Shown: in pieces, positions 8,913 through 17,523 of the stretch | How positions within the stretch are numbered: position 1 is the stretch's first letter | Layout: each line of letters begins with the position of its first letter | From: Cellulomonas sp. P24 | Lineage (GTDB): Bacteria; Actinomycetota; Actinomycetes; Actinomycetales; Cellulomonadaceae | Length of the DNA stretch: 64,000 nt | Direction: 5' to 3' | Assembly (NCBI RefSeq): GCF_024704385.1 | Contig: NZ_JAJDFX010000002.1 | Location: 2,914,001 to 2,978,000 of the forward strand | Program-made: the position numbers and the translations under genes | The notes under the pieces: model-generated | Told to the model about the DNA's origin: nothing | Databases searched by the model: none | The model's input: only the letters and a program-made list of their open reading frames with translations

Positions 8913-9647
8913 GTGACTGACAGCACCACAGGAGCCCGCCATCGCGCGGCGCGCCGCCCCGTCACCCCCCTGAACGACTTCGCGGCCGCCGCCACGGGAA
9001 GCATGGCGACCGTCGGACGACGCACCGCCGTCGTCGCCGCCTCGTCTGGCCTCGTGGTCTCGATGCTGGCGTCCCCGGCTGCCGCTGCCACGTCGAGCGA
9101 CGCCGCAGCCTCGGTGCCGTCGGTCGACACCGCCGCCCTCACCGGTGCGGCCCGCGCGGTCCTCGAGACGTCCCCCGTGGTCTCGGTCGCCGACTCGACC
9201 CAGTGGTCGTTCGACGTCCCGGAGGTCACCGCGGTGGCCGCCCCGGTCAAGCGGACCGTCCGGACCGTCTCGCGCTCGTCCGTCCGCGTCAACGCGCCGA
9301 TCCCGCAGTCCGTGTCGGGCAACGCGGTCCTCGAGATCGCGGCCCGCTACGTCGGCGTCCCGTACCGCTACGGGGGCACCACCCCCGCGGGCTTCGACTG
9401 CTCCGGCTTCACGTCGTACGTGTACGCCCAGCTCGGCATCCACCTTCCGCGCACCGACGCCGGTCAGCACTACGCCGGGACGATCATCTCCCGCGCCGAC
9501 GCCCTGCCGGGTGACCTGATCTGGTCGCCGGGCCACGTGGCGATCTACGCCGGCGGGAACATGGAGATCGACGCACCGCGGACGGGCATGTCAGTCCAGT
9601 TCCGGAGCATCTGGCAGAGCAACCCGGTCTTCATCCGACTCGGCTGA
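8913..9647 (+). CDS. NlpC/P60 cell-wall endopeptidase, secreted
   Basis: A 244-residue exported hydrolase predicted to cut peptide stems of peptidoglycan. Basic residues and a hydrophobic stretch (residues about 30-60, ending SPAAAAT) form a long signal peptide. A variable linker follows. The C-terminal 110 residues are the NlpC/P60 domain: AARYVGVPYRYGG, the catalytic Cys in FDCSGFTSYVY, the His in PGHVAIYAGG, and a third polar residue (D or H) shortly after. GTG at 8913 follows CCGGAGAGG. The c-di-AMP riboswitch in its leader implies control by cell-envelope or osmotic status. A terminator follows at 9677. Confidence 0.92.
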   Translation: MTDSTTGARHRAARRPVTPLNDFAAAATGSMATVGRRTAVVAASSGLVVSMLASPAAAATSSDAAASVPSVDTAALTGAARAVLETSPVVSVADSTQWSFDVPEVTAVAAPVKRTVRTVSRSSVRVNAPIPQSVSGNAVLEIAARYVGVPYRYGGTTPAGFDCSGFTSYVYAQLGIHLPRTDAGQHYAGTIISRADALPGDLIWSPGHVAIYAGGNMEIDAPRTGMSVQFRSIWQSNPVFIRLG

Positions 9648-9676
9648 CCAGCACGGGCTGGTAGGAGCCTCACGAC

Positions 9677-9709
9677 ACGGCCTCGGGACGCAGATGCGAC
9701 CGAGGCCGT
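9677..9709 (+). terminator. Terminator after the NlpC/P60 gene
   Basis: A 10-bp perfect stem (9677-9686 with 9700-9709) with a 13-base loop and a T-containing tail, 29 bases after the stop codon. Confidence 0.7.
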
Positions 9710-9797
9710 TGTCGTCCCGTACTCTGACACCGCTAGCACCTCCCCCAGCCGGGCCCGGTCAGCCAGACGGGCCTGCCGATCTGGCCAAGGAGTCGCC

Positions 9798-10310
9798 GTG
9801 CTGATGCTCGGGAGCCCACCACGCCGCACGCTGCTGCTCAACGCGAGCATGGAACCGCTGTGCGTGGTCACCCTCAGACGGGCCGTCGTGCTGGTCCTCA
9901 CCGGGAAGGCGACCGTCCTGGAGAGTGACGGGCGGGTGCTGCACTCCGAGCACGACGAGGTCCCGCTGCCCCTCGTGCTCTGCCTGACGCGCTACGTGCA
10001 CGTCCCGGTGCGGCGGACCGTGCCACCCACACGCCGCACGGTGATGCAACGTGACCAGGGGCGTTGCGCCTACTGTGGGGAGAGTGCGGACACCGTGGAT
10101 CACGTCGTCCCCCGGTCACGGGGTGGACGGCACGAGTGGACCAACGTGGTGGCCGCCTGCCGCCGCTGCAACCACCGCAAGGCCGACCGGCTCCTCTCGG
10201 AGATCGGGTGGGAGCTGTCCGTCGAGCCGCGTGCTCCCCGGGGCGCCGCTGCGCTCGCCAGCGTCGTCGGCCGGGCCGAGCCGTCCTGGTCGGCCTACCT
10301 CGTGGCGTGA
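9798..10310 (+). CDS. HNH endonuclease family protein
   Basis: A 170-residue protein with the actinobacterial HNH layout. An N-terminal 85-residue domain (LLLNASMEPLCVVTLRRAVV) is followed by an HNH fold with two zinc knuckles (CAYCG and CRRCN). The catalytic core is DHVVPRSRGG followed by W-x-N. GTG at 9798 is used, with ATG at 9804 as an alternative. This family is near universal in actinobacterial chromosomes and is usually not part of a restriction system. Its biological role is undetermined. The neighbouring genes give no clear functional link. Confidence 0.85.
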   Translation: MLMLGSPPRRTLLLNASMEPLCVVTLRRAVVLVLTGKATVLESDGRVLHSEHDEVPLPLVLCLTRYVHVPVRRTVPPTRRTVMQRDQGRCAYCGESADTVDHVVPRSRGGRHEWTNVVAACRRCNHRKADRLLSEIGWELSVEPRAPRGAAALASVVGRAEPSWSAYLVA

Positions 10311-10358
10311 GACGCCTGCCCGGCGCAGGCCGGTCGACGTCCTCGCGTGCGGTTTGAC

Positions 10359-10404
10359 GCCCCACGTCGGTGGGGCAAGGATCGAAGAGGCAGGACTCTT
10401 CGAT
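10359..10404 (+). terminator. Two consecutive hairpins after the HNH gene
   Basis: The first hairpin has a 7-bp stem GCCCCAC/GTGGGGC (10359-10365 with 10370-10376). Four bases later a 9-bp stem ATCGAAGAG/CTCTTCGAT (10381-10389 with 10396-10404) follows. The pair could terminate the HNH transcript or act in the leader of the stress-protein gene 80 bases downstream. Confidence 0.5.
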
Positions 10405-10484
10405 GGACGTGCGTCCCGATGCTGCCGCTGGTCGCGTCGTGCCGCTCGTCCCGGAGTACCGAACGGTCGGAGAGGAGAGCGGCG

Positions 10485-11513
10485 ATGACGCACAACGACA
10501 CCGTGCTGGTGGGGGTCGACGGATCGACCGCGAGCCTGCACGCACTCGAATGGGCGGGGGCCGAGGCCAAGGCGCACGGGCGCGCGCTCTCGATCGTCTG
10601 CTCCTACTCGCTGCCCTCGTTCGCGGCGGCGTCCCTCGACGGCGGGTACGCGGCCCTCGACGACACCGCGATCCAGGAGGGCGCCCGGGTGGTCCTGGCC
10701 GAGGCGAAGAACCGTGCCGAGCGCTTCGGTGTCCCCGTCACGGCGTCGATCGCGACCGGCGACGCCGCTGGTGTCCTCGTCGAGATGTCCCGCGAGGTGA
10801 GCCTCGTGGTCGTCGGGACCCGTGGACGCGGCGGGTTCGCCGACCGTCTGCTCGGGACCGTCTCGTCGGCGCTGCCGGCCCACGCGCACTGCCCGACCGT
10901 CGTGGTGCCACTCGCGGGGGTGCGGCGTGGGCCCCAGGCCAGCGCGATCTTCGCCGCAGCGGGGCTCGAGCCCGAGACCCCCGTCGCGCCGCCGCCCGAG
11001 CCCGCGCCGTCGCGGTCGGCGCGTGACGGCGCGGCGACCGAGCACACGGTCCCGCCCGTGCGTCCGATCCGCCGGATCGTCGTCGGGGTCGACGGGTCGC
11101 CCGCCGCGGAGCTCGCTCTCGCGGCAGCGATCCACGAGGCCGAGGCCTGGGGTGCGGAGCTCTTCGCGATCGCCGGCGTGCCGATCGGCAACGGGACCGG
11201 GATGCTCGCCTGGCTGCCGGCCGCGGTCGATCACGAGCAGGTGCTCGCGGACGTGACCGAGGGCCTCAACGTCGTGATCGACCGGGCGCTCGTCGGGCAC
11301 GAGGGGCTGACCGTCCGGCGGCACGTCCTCGACGGGACCGGCGCCGAGCTGCTCACCGAGTTCTCGACGGCCGTCGACCTCGTCGTGGTCGGCTCGCGGG
11401 GGCGCGGCGGTTTCGCCGGCCTCCTGCTCGGCTCGACGAGCCAGGCGGTGCTCCACCACTCCTCGTGCCCGGTGATGGTCGTGACCATGCGTTCGCTCGA
11501 GACCACCGACTGA
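10485..11513 (+). CDS. Tandem universal stress protein
   Basis: A 342-residue cytosolic protein with two UspA domains (about residues 1-140 and 195-340) joined by a Pro/Ala-rich linker. Each domain starts with a VGVDGS motif and ends with an ATP-binding signature. These are GTRGRGGFADRLLG in domain 1 and GSRGRGGFAGLLLG in domain 2, each followed by a C-P-(T/V)-V strand. ATP-binding tandem Usp proteins are typical of actinobacterial dormancy or hypoxia responses. ATG at 10485 follows GAGGAGAG. It has no operon partner and ends convergently with rocD. No DosR-like box could be assigned with confidence. Confidence 0.9.
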   Translation: MTHNDTVLVGVDGSTASLHALEWAGAEAKAHGRALSIVCSYSLPSFAAASLDGGYAALDDTAIQEGARVVLAEAKNRAERFGVPVTASIATGDAAGVLVEMSREVSLVVVGTRGRGGFADRLLGTVSSALPAHAHCPTVVVPLAGVRRGPQASAIFAAAGLEPETPVAPPPEPAPSRSARDGAATEHTVPPVRPIRRIVVGVDGSPAAELALAAAIHEAEAWGAELFAIAGVPIGNGTGMLAWLPAAVDHEQVLADVTEGLNVVIDRALVGHEGLTVRRHVLDGTGAELLTEFSTAVDLVVVGSRGRGGFAGLLLGSTSQAVLHHSSCPVMVVTMRSLETTD

Positions 11514-11574
11514 CCGGGGCTCGACCGCGGCAGCCGGTGTGCTGCACGACGGGGCGGACGGTCGGACGTACTCC

Positions 11575-12789
11575 TCAGCCGAGCGCGTCGGTGAGCCGGT
11601 CGAGCGCGAGGTCGAGGTCCGCCCGGGGGATCGTGAGCGGCGGAGCCAGGCGGATCGTCGACCCGTGCGTGTCCTTGGCGAGGACTCCCCGCGTGGCGAG
11701 GTCCTCGCAGAGCTGCCGGCCGCTGCCACGGCCGGGCGGGACGTCCAGACCGGCCCACAGGCCGACACCCCGTGCGGCGGCCAGCGCGCCGTCCGCGACG
11801 AGGCCACCCAGCCGCTCGTGCAGCGTGGCACCGAGATCCCGCGCACGGGCCTGGTGCGTTCCACCGCGGAGCAGCTCGATGACGGCGAGGCCGACGGCGC
11901 ACGCGAGCGGGTTGCCGCCGAACGTCGACCCGTGCGTGCCGGCGGTCAGCACCCCGAGCACCTCGGCTGACCCGACCACGGCGGAGACGGGCAGGATCCC
12001 GCCCCCCAGGGCCTTGCCGAGGGTCATCAGGTCGGGACGGACGGCCCACAGCTCGCAGGCGAACGTCGTCCCGGTGCGGCCGAGCCCGGACTGGATCTCG
12101 TCGGCGACGAACAGCGCGCCGGCGGAGTCGCAGATGCGGCGGACGGCGCCGAGGTAGTCGGGCGGCGGCACGATCACGCCGGCCTCGCCCTGGATCGGCT
12201 CGAGCAGGACGGCGACGGTCGTCTCGTCCACCGCGTCATCGAGCGCCTGGGCGTCGCCGAACGGGACGATGCGGAAGCCCGGGGTGAACGGGCCGAAGTG
12301 GCGTCGGGCGTCCTCGTCCGTGGAGAACGAGACGATCGTCGTGGTGCGGCCGTGGAAGTTCCCTGCGGCGACCACGATCGTCGCCCGGTCGTGCGGGACC
12401 CCCTTGACCTCGTAGCCCCACTTGCGGGCCGCCTTCACGGCCGTCTCGACCGCCTCGGCGCCGGTGTTCATCGGGAGCACGAGTGGGTGCGGGGCGGCGA
12501 GCGCGGGCGCCGCGAGAGCCGCCAGCGCCGTGGCGAAGGGTTCGAGCAGGTCGTGGCCGAACGCGCGTGAGGTGAGGGTCAGCCGGTCGAGCTGGTCGTG
12601 CGCGGCGGCGACGAGCGCCGGATGGCGGTGGCCGAAGTTGAGGGCCGAGTAGCCCGCGAGCATGTCGATGTACTCGCGCCCGTCGGCGTCCCGCACCCGA
12701 GCGTTCTCGCCGGAGACCAGGGTCACGGGCAGGGGGTGGTAGTTCGGCGCGAGGCGCGAGAGGGCGTCCGCCGGCTGGGGCGTGGTCAT
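11575..12789 (-). CDS. rocD: Ornithine delta-aminotransferase
   Basis: A class III PLP aminotransferase of 404 residues converting ornithine and 2-oxoglutarate to glutamate-5-semialdehyde and glutamate. Family motifs are FGHRHPAL, FHGRTTTIVSFS, DEIQSGLGRTG and the PLP lysine in MTLGKALGGG. The start overlaps the stop of the upstream ddaH-like gene (ATGA), so the two are translated together. With the upstream guanidino hydrolase it would channel arginine-derived ornithine or citrulline chemistry toward glutamate or proline. The rocD assignment is supported by this context; other class III aminotransferases are less likely. Confidence 0.9.
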   Translation of the reverse strand: MTTPQPADALSRLAPNYHPLPVTLVSGENARVRDADGREYIDMLAGYSALNFGHRHPALVAAAHDQLDRLTLTSRAFGHDLLEPFATALAALAAPALAAPHPLVLPMNTGAEAVETAVKAARKWGYEVKGVPHDRATIVVAAGNFHGRTTTIVSFSTDEDARRHFGPFTPGFRIVPFGDAQALDDAVDETTVAVLLEPIQGEAGVIVPPPDYLGAVRRICDSAGALFVADEIQSGLGRTGTTFACELWAVRPDLMTLGKALGGGILPVSAVVGSAEVLGVLTAGTHGSTFGGNPLACAVGLAVIELLRGGTHQARARDLGATLHERLGGLVADGALAAARGVGLWAGLDVPPGRGSGRQLCEDLATRGVLAKDTHGSTIRLAPPLTIPRADLDLALDRLTDALG

Positions 12790-13688
12790 GCGACGGCTCC
12801 CGGGGTCGACGTGGTGCACAGCTCGAGGGTGCAGCACTTCGCCCCACCACCGCCCTTGAGCAGCTCGCTCGTGTCGACCGGGATCGGCTCGAAGCCCCGT
12901 TCCCGCAGCTGCTCCTGGTACGTCACCGCCTGCGGGCTCACGACGACGTGCCGACCGTCGCTCACGGCGTTGAGGCCGAGCGCCGCGGCGTCCTCGGCGG
13001 TGACCGTCAGGGCGTCGGGGAACAGGCGGCGCAGGACCCGCTGCGACCCGGGGGAGAAGGCCGCCGGGTAGTAGGCGATCTCGGCGCGCTCCTCGGAGCC
13101 GTCGAGGACGGTGAGCGCGGTGTCGAGGTGGTAGAAGTGCGGATCGACCAGCGACAGGGAGATCACCGGGCGGCCGAGCACCTCCTGCACCTCCGCGTGG
13201 GCGGCGAGGGTCGTGCGGAAGCCGGTGCCGGCCAGCAGCAGTCCGCCGACCAGCAGGACGTCGCCCTGGCCCTCGTTGACCTCGGTCGCGGTGTGCGTCT
13301 CGTAGCCGCGCTCGGCGAACCAGTGCAGGTACGCGGGCCCCTCGCCGCGTCGTTCCTCGTGGTGGAAGTGCGCCGAGAGGACGACGCCGTCGAGGACGGT
13401 CGCCCCGTTCGCCGCGAAGACCATGTCCGGGAGGTCGGGGACCGGGTCGATCAGCTCGACGGTGTGACCGAGGGACACGTAGAGGTCGTGCAGCTCCTGC
13501 CACTGCGCCACCGCGAGGTCGCGGTCCGTCGGGAGGCTCGCGTCCATCCACGGGTTGATCTCGTAGCTGACCGTGAAGTGGTCGGGGCGGCACATGAGGT
13601 AGTGCCGCGGCGTCGCGGTGCGGGCCGGCGGCTCGGCGCGCCGACGTGCGCGCCGCCCGGTTGCCGCGTCCTCCTGGGACGGTGCCAT
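12786..13688 (-). CDS. Dimethylarginine dimethylaminohydrolase / arginine dihydrolase-type enzyme
   Basis: A 300-residue member of the guanidino-modifying (amidinotransferase) superfamily. Signature residues are the substrate-binding CRPDHFTVSYEINPWMD near residue 33, DMVFAANGA, the catalytic His in SLVDPHFYHLDTAL, and the nucleophilic Cys in GGGGAKCCTLEL near the C-terminus. Databases usually name such proteins DDAH, but the pairing with rocD fits hydrolysis of arginine itself. The two activities cannot be separated by eye. The start (ATG at 13688) faces the divergent aldo/keto reductase. An Arg/Ala-rich N-terminal extension of about 25 residues precedes the fold. Confidence 0.82.
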   Translation of the reverse strand: MAPSQEDAATGRRARRRAEPPARTATPRHYLMCRPDHFTVSYEINPWMDASLPTDRDLAVAQWQELHDLYVSLGHTVELIDPVPDLPDMVFAANGATVLDGVVLSAHFHHEERRGEGPAYLHWFAERGYETHTATEVNEGQGDVLLVGGLLLAGTGFRTTLAAHAEVQEVLGRPVISLSLVDPHFYHLDTALTVLDGSEERAEIAYYPAAFSPGSQRVLRRLFPDALTVTAEDAAALGLNAVSDGRHVVVSPQAVTYQEQLRERGFEPIPVDTSELLKGGGGAKCCTLELCTTSTPGAVA

Positions 13689-13743
13689 CGACTGATCCTC
13701 TCCGCGGTCGGCAGCCAGCGGTCCTCACGGTAGCGTCTGGTGC

Positions 13744-14742
13744 GTGGAGACGAGAGAGCTGGGCCGCACGGCCCGTCAGGTGAGTGTTGTCGGGCTCGGG
13801 TGCTGGCAGCTGGGCGGTGACTGGGGCAGTGTCGGCGAGGACGACGCGTTCGCCCTGCTCGACGCGGCGGTCGAGTCGGGTGTGACGTTCCTCGACACCG
13901 CGGACGTCTACGGCGACGGCCGCAGCGAGACGTTGATCGGGCAGTTCCTCGCCGCCCGAGGCGCGGGTCACGGGCTGACCGTCGCGACGAAGCTGGGTCG
14001 GCGTGCCGACCCGCACGTCGCGGACGCCTACACGCTGGACGCGTTCCGCGCCTGGACCGACCGCTCGCGCACCAACCTCGGGGTCGACACGCTGGACCTC
14101 GTGCAGCTGCACTGCCCGCCCACGGAGGTGTTCGCGCGCGACGCGACGTACGACGCCCTGGACACGCTGGTGCAGGAGGGGCGGATCGCCGCCTACGGGG
14201 TGTCGGTCGAGACCGTCGCCGAGGCGCTGACGGCGATCGCCCGGCCGCACGTCGCGACGGTGCAGATCATCCTCAACATCTTCCGGCGCAAGCCGCTCGA
14301 GCAGGTGCTGCCGGCTGCGCGCGCCGCCGGGGTCGGCATCATCGCGCGGGTCCCGCTCGCCAGCGGCCTGCTCTCGGGGAAGTACGACGAGACGACGGTG
14401 TTCGGCGCGGACGACCACCGGACGTACAACCGCCACGGTGAGGCGTTCGACGTCGGCGAGACCTTCGCCGGGGTGCCGTTCGACGTCGGCGTCCGGGCGG
14501 CCCGTGAGGTCGCGGCACTGACGCCTGCGGGTGCGACCACGGCTCAGCTCGCGCTGCGCTGGATCCTCGACCAGGAGGGTGTGAGCACGGTCATCCCGGG
14601 GGCGCGCAACGCGGCCCAGGCCCGGGGCAACGCCGCCGCGGCCGACCCGTCGGTCATCGCCCCGCTCGACGCGGACCTGCTGGTGCGGCTCGAGCAGGTC
14701 TACGACTCGATGATCCGGGAGCACGTGCACGACCGGTGGTGA
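13744..14742 (+). CDS. Aldo/keto reductase
   Basis: A 332-residue NAD(P)H-dependent oxidoreductase with a TIM-barrel fold. The catalytic tetrad is visible: Asp and Tyr in DTADVYGDG, Lys in ATKLGR and His in VQLHCPP. The C-terminal cofactor region is VSTVIPGARNAAQ. GTG at 13744 lies close to the divergent ddaH start, so the transcript may be leaderless. It resembles the YajO/YccK-like general AKR group. The substrate is unknown. The shared divergent promoter with the arginine genes may be coincidental. Confidence 0.88.
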   Translation: METRELGRTARQVSVVGLGCWQLGGDWGSVGEDDAFALLDAAVESGVTFLDTADVYGDGRSETLIGQFLAARGAGHGLTVATKLGRRADPHVADAYTLDAFRAWTDRSRTNLGVDTLDLVQLHCPPTEVFARDATYDALDTLVQEGRIAAYGVSVETVAEALTAIARPHVATVQIILNIFRRKPLEQVLPAARAAGVGIIARVPLASGLLSGKYDETTVFGADDHRTYNRHGEAFDVGETFAGVPFDVGVRAAREVAALTPAGATTAQLALRWILDQEGVSTVIPGARNAAQARGNAAAADPSVIAPLDADLLVRLEQVYDSMIREHVHDRW

Positions 14743-14771
14743 ACCCGGCGCAGTGAAGCCGGCGGCCGCGC

Positions 14772-14831
14772 TGTCAGGCAGACGCCGTGTCAGGCAGACA
14801 CGGTGTCTGCCTGACACGGTGTCAGGCAGAC
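14772..14831. terminator. Bidirectional terminator built from repeated TGTCAGGCAGAC units
   Basis: Between the convergent aldo/keto reductase and minus-strand genes the 12-mer TGTCAGGCAGAC occurs three times directly (14772, 14788, 14820) and once inverted (14805-14816). Copies two and the inverted one build a near-continuous 17-bp stem (14785-14801 with 14803-14819). Its location between two gene ends suggests a bidirectional terminator. The last direct copy runs into the stop region of the minus-strand gene. Confidence 0.7.
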
Positions 14832-15634
14832 GCGTCGGGCGTCGTGGGATCGGGGTCCGTCTCGGTCCGTAGCACCTCGGAGGTGCCGACGGACGTCGTG
14901 AACGCCTCGGGTGCCTGGCCGAACGCGAGCCAGGCACCGTCGACGACCGTGCGACCGAGCGCACGTGCGCCGACGACGCCCACGGCGGCACCGATCCCGA
15001 ACGGCACGAGCCGTCCGACGGCGAGGGCGCTCTGCAGGCCGAGCTGGCGGCGCACCAGGCGCCGGGTGAGGGTGTGGTTCACGCGGCCGACGATCGGCGT
15101 GGGGACGCGCGTGAGCAGGGCCCCCGCGAACGCGACGGGGCCGAGCCCGGCGAGGTCGCCCACGGTCGCGGCGCCCTCGTCGCCGAGGATCGTCGCGAGC
15201 AGCAGCGCGCGGCGCCGAGCGGTGTCGGTCACCTCGATCCCGTGCACGCTCGCCACCGCGAACGTGAACGCGGCCGAGGCCCCGAAGAACGCCGCGACGT
15301 CGGACACCGTCAGTGTGAGCCCGACCCCGGTGCCGATGCCCGGGGTCGCGGCGGCCGCACCGGTCACCCCGCCGGCGGTGGTGAGCACCGCGAGGTACTC
15401 CCGTTCGAGGAGGCGGACGACCTGCTCGGGCGTCGCGCCGGGGTTGCGCCGGCGCACCGCGTCCACGTGCGCGTGGATCGTCGCCGACGGGATCGCGACG
15501 GCCTTGTCGAGCGCGCGCCCGACGGTCGAGGTGCGCGGGGCCCCCACGTCGGTCCGGTCCGCCGACGCGTCCGACGAGCGGAAGCGTGACCGTGCGGGTG
15601 TCGTGCCACGCAGCGCGCGCATCGGGGACGGCAT
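14822..15634 (-). CDS. Hypothetical Ala/Gly-rich protein, weakly EcsC-like
   Basis: A 270-residue protein. The first 50 residues are basic and variable. A helical region with VRRRNPGATPEQVVRLLEREYL follows, then a long Gly/Ala-rich hydrophobic stretch (GGVTGAAAATPGIGTGVGL, then FFGASAAFTFAVASVHG). The arrangement recalls the EcsC family but lacks a strong signature. It lies two bases downstream of the OsmC gene in the same direction, so the two are one operon. Function is unknown. Confidence 0.6.
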   Translation of the reverse strand: MPSPMRALRGTTPARSRFRSSDASADRTDVGAPRTSTVGRALDKAVAIPSATIHAHVDAVRRRNPGATPEQVVRLLEREYLAVLTTAGGVTGAAAATPGIGTGVGLTLTVSDVAAFFGASAAFTFAVASVHGIEVTDTARRRALLLATILGDEGAATVGDLAGLGPVAFAGALLTRVPTPIVGRVNHTLTRRLVRRQLGLQSALAVGRLVPFGIGAAVGVVGARALGRTVVDGAWLAFGQAPEAFTTSVGTSEVLRTETDPDPTTPDASA

Positions 15635-15636
15635 GG

Positions 15637-16128
15637 TCACTCCTCCGGCTCGGGGATCGGTCCCGGGTTGATCACGAGGTCGATCGGGGTGCTCCGCGCG
15701 AGGGTGCGGCCGACCGTGCAGACCTGATCCACCGCCCGCTGGATCACGGCGAGGAGCCGGGTGCGCTGCGTCTCGTCGAGGCTCGACATGTCGACGACGA
15801 GCTCCTCGGCGAGCGCCGGGTAGTACTCGTTCTCGCGGTCGGCCTGACCGCTCACGTGCACCGTCACCGGGACGTCGGCGCCCAGGCGCCGGGACAGGGC
15901 GTTGTCGGCGCTCATGCCGGTGCAGCCCGCCAGCGCGATCTTGAGCAGCTCGCCCGGGGTGAACACCGCGCCGGCCTCGGCTGGTCCGATCAGCACCTCG
16001 GCGCCGCGCGAGCTGCGCCCGGTGTACGTGCGCGTGCCGGTGCGCTCGACCCACAGCGTGGTCGGCGCCGGTTCGGGAACTGCCGGTTCGGGAACTGCCG
16101 GGCCGGTCGTGGCGGTCGTCTCCGTCAT
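15637..16128 (-). CDS. OsmC-family peroxide-reductase-like protein
   Basis: A 163-residue member of the OsmC/Ohr superfamily, thiol peroxidases for organic hydroperoxides. The two redox cysteines are visible in ALAGCTGMSA and VDQVCTVGRTL, about 65 residues apart. The N-terminal 30 residues are Thr/Pro-rich with a tandem VPEPA duplication, encoded by a 15-bp repeat, and precede the fold. ATG at 16128 is the most reasonable start. It is the first gene of a two-gene operon. It resembles the general OsmC-like group rather than classical Ohr. Confidence 0.82.
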   Translation of the reverse strand: MTETTATTGPAVPEPAVPEPAPTTLWVERTGTRTYTGRSSRGAEVLIGPAEAGAVFTPGELLKIALAGCTGMSADNALSRRLGADVPVTVHVSGQADRENEYYPALAEELVVDMSSLDETQRTRLLAVIQRAVDQVCTVGRTLARSTPIDLVINPGPIPEPEE

Positions 16129-16247
16129 GGGCCGATCCTGCCACGACTGCCGCACGCACCCACCGCGGCGACCGCGTGCCAGGACGGTCCCGGTCGACGG
16201 GCACCCTAGGCTGGTGGCGTCGAGGACGTCGGGGACAAGGAGAGCTC

Positions 16248-17150
16248 ATGCGGGTCGCCGTCGTCGGGCTGGGCTCGATCGCCCGCAAGGCGTACCTGCC
16301 CGTCGTGACGTCGATGCGCGACGTCACCCCGGTCCTCGTCTCCCGGACGGAATCGGCCCGTGCGTCGATCGGGGAGGCGTACCGCATCCCGGACCGGTTC
16401 GGCAGCGTCGGCGAGGCCGTCGACGCGGGCCTCGACGCCGCACTGGTCCACACCTCGTCCGAGTCGCACCCCGAGATCGTCGCCACGCTCCTGCGGGCGG
16501 GTGTCCCGGTGCTGGTCGACAAGCCGCTCGCGCTGGACCTCGCGAGCGCCCAGGAGCTCGTCGCCCTCGCGACGGCGACCGGGGTCTCGTTGGCGGTCGC
16601 GTTCAACCGTCGGTACGCACCGGCCTACCGGGCGCTCGCGGACTGGGCCGACCGCGACGTCGTGTCCCTCCAGAAGCATCGTGAGCACCCGCCGGGCGCG
16701 GTGCGCGACATGGTGTTCGACGACTTCATCCACGTGGTCGACACGCTGCGGTTCCTGGTCCCGTCCTCGCTGGAGGACCTCGTGACGACGGCGCACGTCG
16801 ACGAGGCCGGGCACTGCCGCCGGCTGTCGGTCCACTTCACCGGGGGCGGGCGCCTCGCGATCGGGGTGATGAGCTGGACGGCGGGGTCCTCGCACGAGGT
16901 GCTGGACGTGATCGGCGACGGTCGCCGCCGCCAGGTGGTGGACCTCGCGGACGTCGTCGACCTCGGTGACGGCGAGCGGCTGACCCGGCGCGACGGGTGG
17001 CTGTCGGCGCCGGAGCACCGCGGGTTCGTCGCGATGGTGACCGAGTTCCTCGACGCGGTGCGGGCCGGGCGGCTCCTCGACGCGTCGGACGCCCTCGTGA
17101 CGCACGAGGTGTGCGAGCGCCTGGTGACGGAGGCGCTCGGTCGTCGGTGA
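16248..17150 (+). CDS. Gfo/Idh/MocA-family oxidoreductase
   Basis: A 300-residue NAD(P)-dependent dehydrogenase. The N-terminus has the Rossmann motif VVGLGSIARKAYLPV. The signature DKPLALDLASAQ supplies the conserved Lys-Pro of the family near residue 93. The second domain is the alpha/beta substrate domain, with DDFIHVVDTLRF carrying the conserved His. ATG at 16248 follows AAGGAGAG. It is most like the virulence-factor MviM type. The sugar substrate is unknown. Confidence 0.87.
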   Translation: MRVAVVGLGSIARKAYLPVVTSMRDVTPVLVSRTESARASIGEAYRIPDRFGSVGEAVDAGLDAALVHTSSESHPEIVATLLRAGVPVLVDKPLALDLASAQELVALATATGVSLAVAFNRRYAPAYRALADWADRDVVSLQKHREHPPGAVRDMVFDDFIHVVDTLRFLVPSSLEDLVTTAHVDEAGHCRRLSVHFTGGGRLAIGVMSWTAGSSHEVLDVIGDGRRRQVVDLADVVDLGDGERLTRRDGWLSAPEHRGFVAMVTEFLDAVRAGRLLDASDALVTHEVCERLVTEALGRR

Positions 17151-17207
17151 GGCGTCGGTCGTTGGTGAAGCGTCGGTGAGGCGTCGGTCGCTCGGTCGAC
17201 ACGCTAT

Positions 17208-17223
17208 AGTGGTCTAGACCAGT
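17208..17223. promoter_or_regulatory. DasR-type dre operator upstream of ptsH
   Basis: On the minus strand the site reads ACTGGTCTAGACCACT, identical to the consensus I know for the Streptomyces DasR responsive element. It lies 23 bases upstream of the ptsH start, in the promoter/leader. It implies repression of ptsH by the GntR regulator encoded at 20970, relieved by glucosamine-6-phosphate in the known model. Confidence 0.88.
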
Positions 17224-17245
17224 CGCTGTCGCCCAGGAGGTCGTC

Positions 17246-17506
17246 GTGCTCGAACGCCGTGTCGTCGTCGCCATCGAGGAAGGGCTGCACGCGCGGCCCG
17301 CCGCTCTGTTCGTCAAGCTCGCGACGGAGCAGCCGGCTGCCGTGACGATCCGTAAGGCGGACGGCGCCGCGGTCCCGACCTCGAGCATCCTGAGCGTGAT
17401 GACCCTCGGCGCGCGCCTCGGCGACGAGGTCGTGCTGGCGACCGACGACGACGCGGCCGGGCCCTCGCTCGACGCGCTCGCGGCCTACCTCACGACCGCG
17501 GGCTGA
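17246..17506 (+). CDS. ptsH: Phosphocarrier protein HPr
   Basis: An 86-residue general PTS phosphocarrier. The active-site histidine lies in GLHARPAALF and the regulatory serine region is TSSILSVMTLGA. It accepts phosphate from enzyme I and hands it to EIIA. GTG at 17246 follows AGGAGG. The gene is convergent with ptsI, which differs from the ptsHI operon order of many bacteria. A dre-like operator lies in its leader. Confidence 0.95.
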   Translation: MLERRVVVAIEEGLHARPAALFVKLATEQPAAVTIRKADGAAVPTSSILSVMTLGARLGDEVVLATDDDAAGPSLDALAAYLTTAG

Positions 17507-17523
17507 CCGCCCGGTCGGTGTCC

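Noticed and set aside
14772-14831. CRISPR-like array
   Set aside because: The repeat unit is 12 bp, spacers vary from a few bases, one copy is inverted and no cas genes are near.
12795-14991. Extension of the rocD reading frame upstream of 12789
   Set aside because: The long in-frame extension overlaps ddaH and the aldo/keto reductase and has no protein signature. The ATG at 12789 overlapping the ddaH stop is the correct start.
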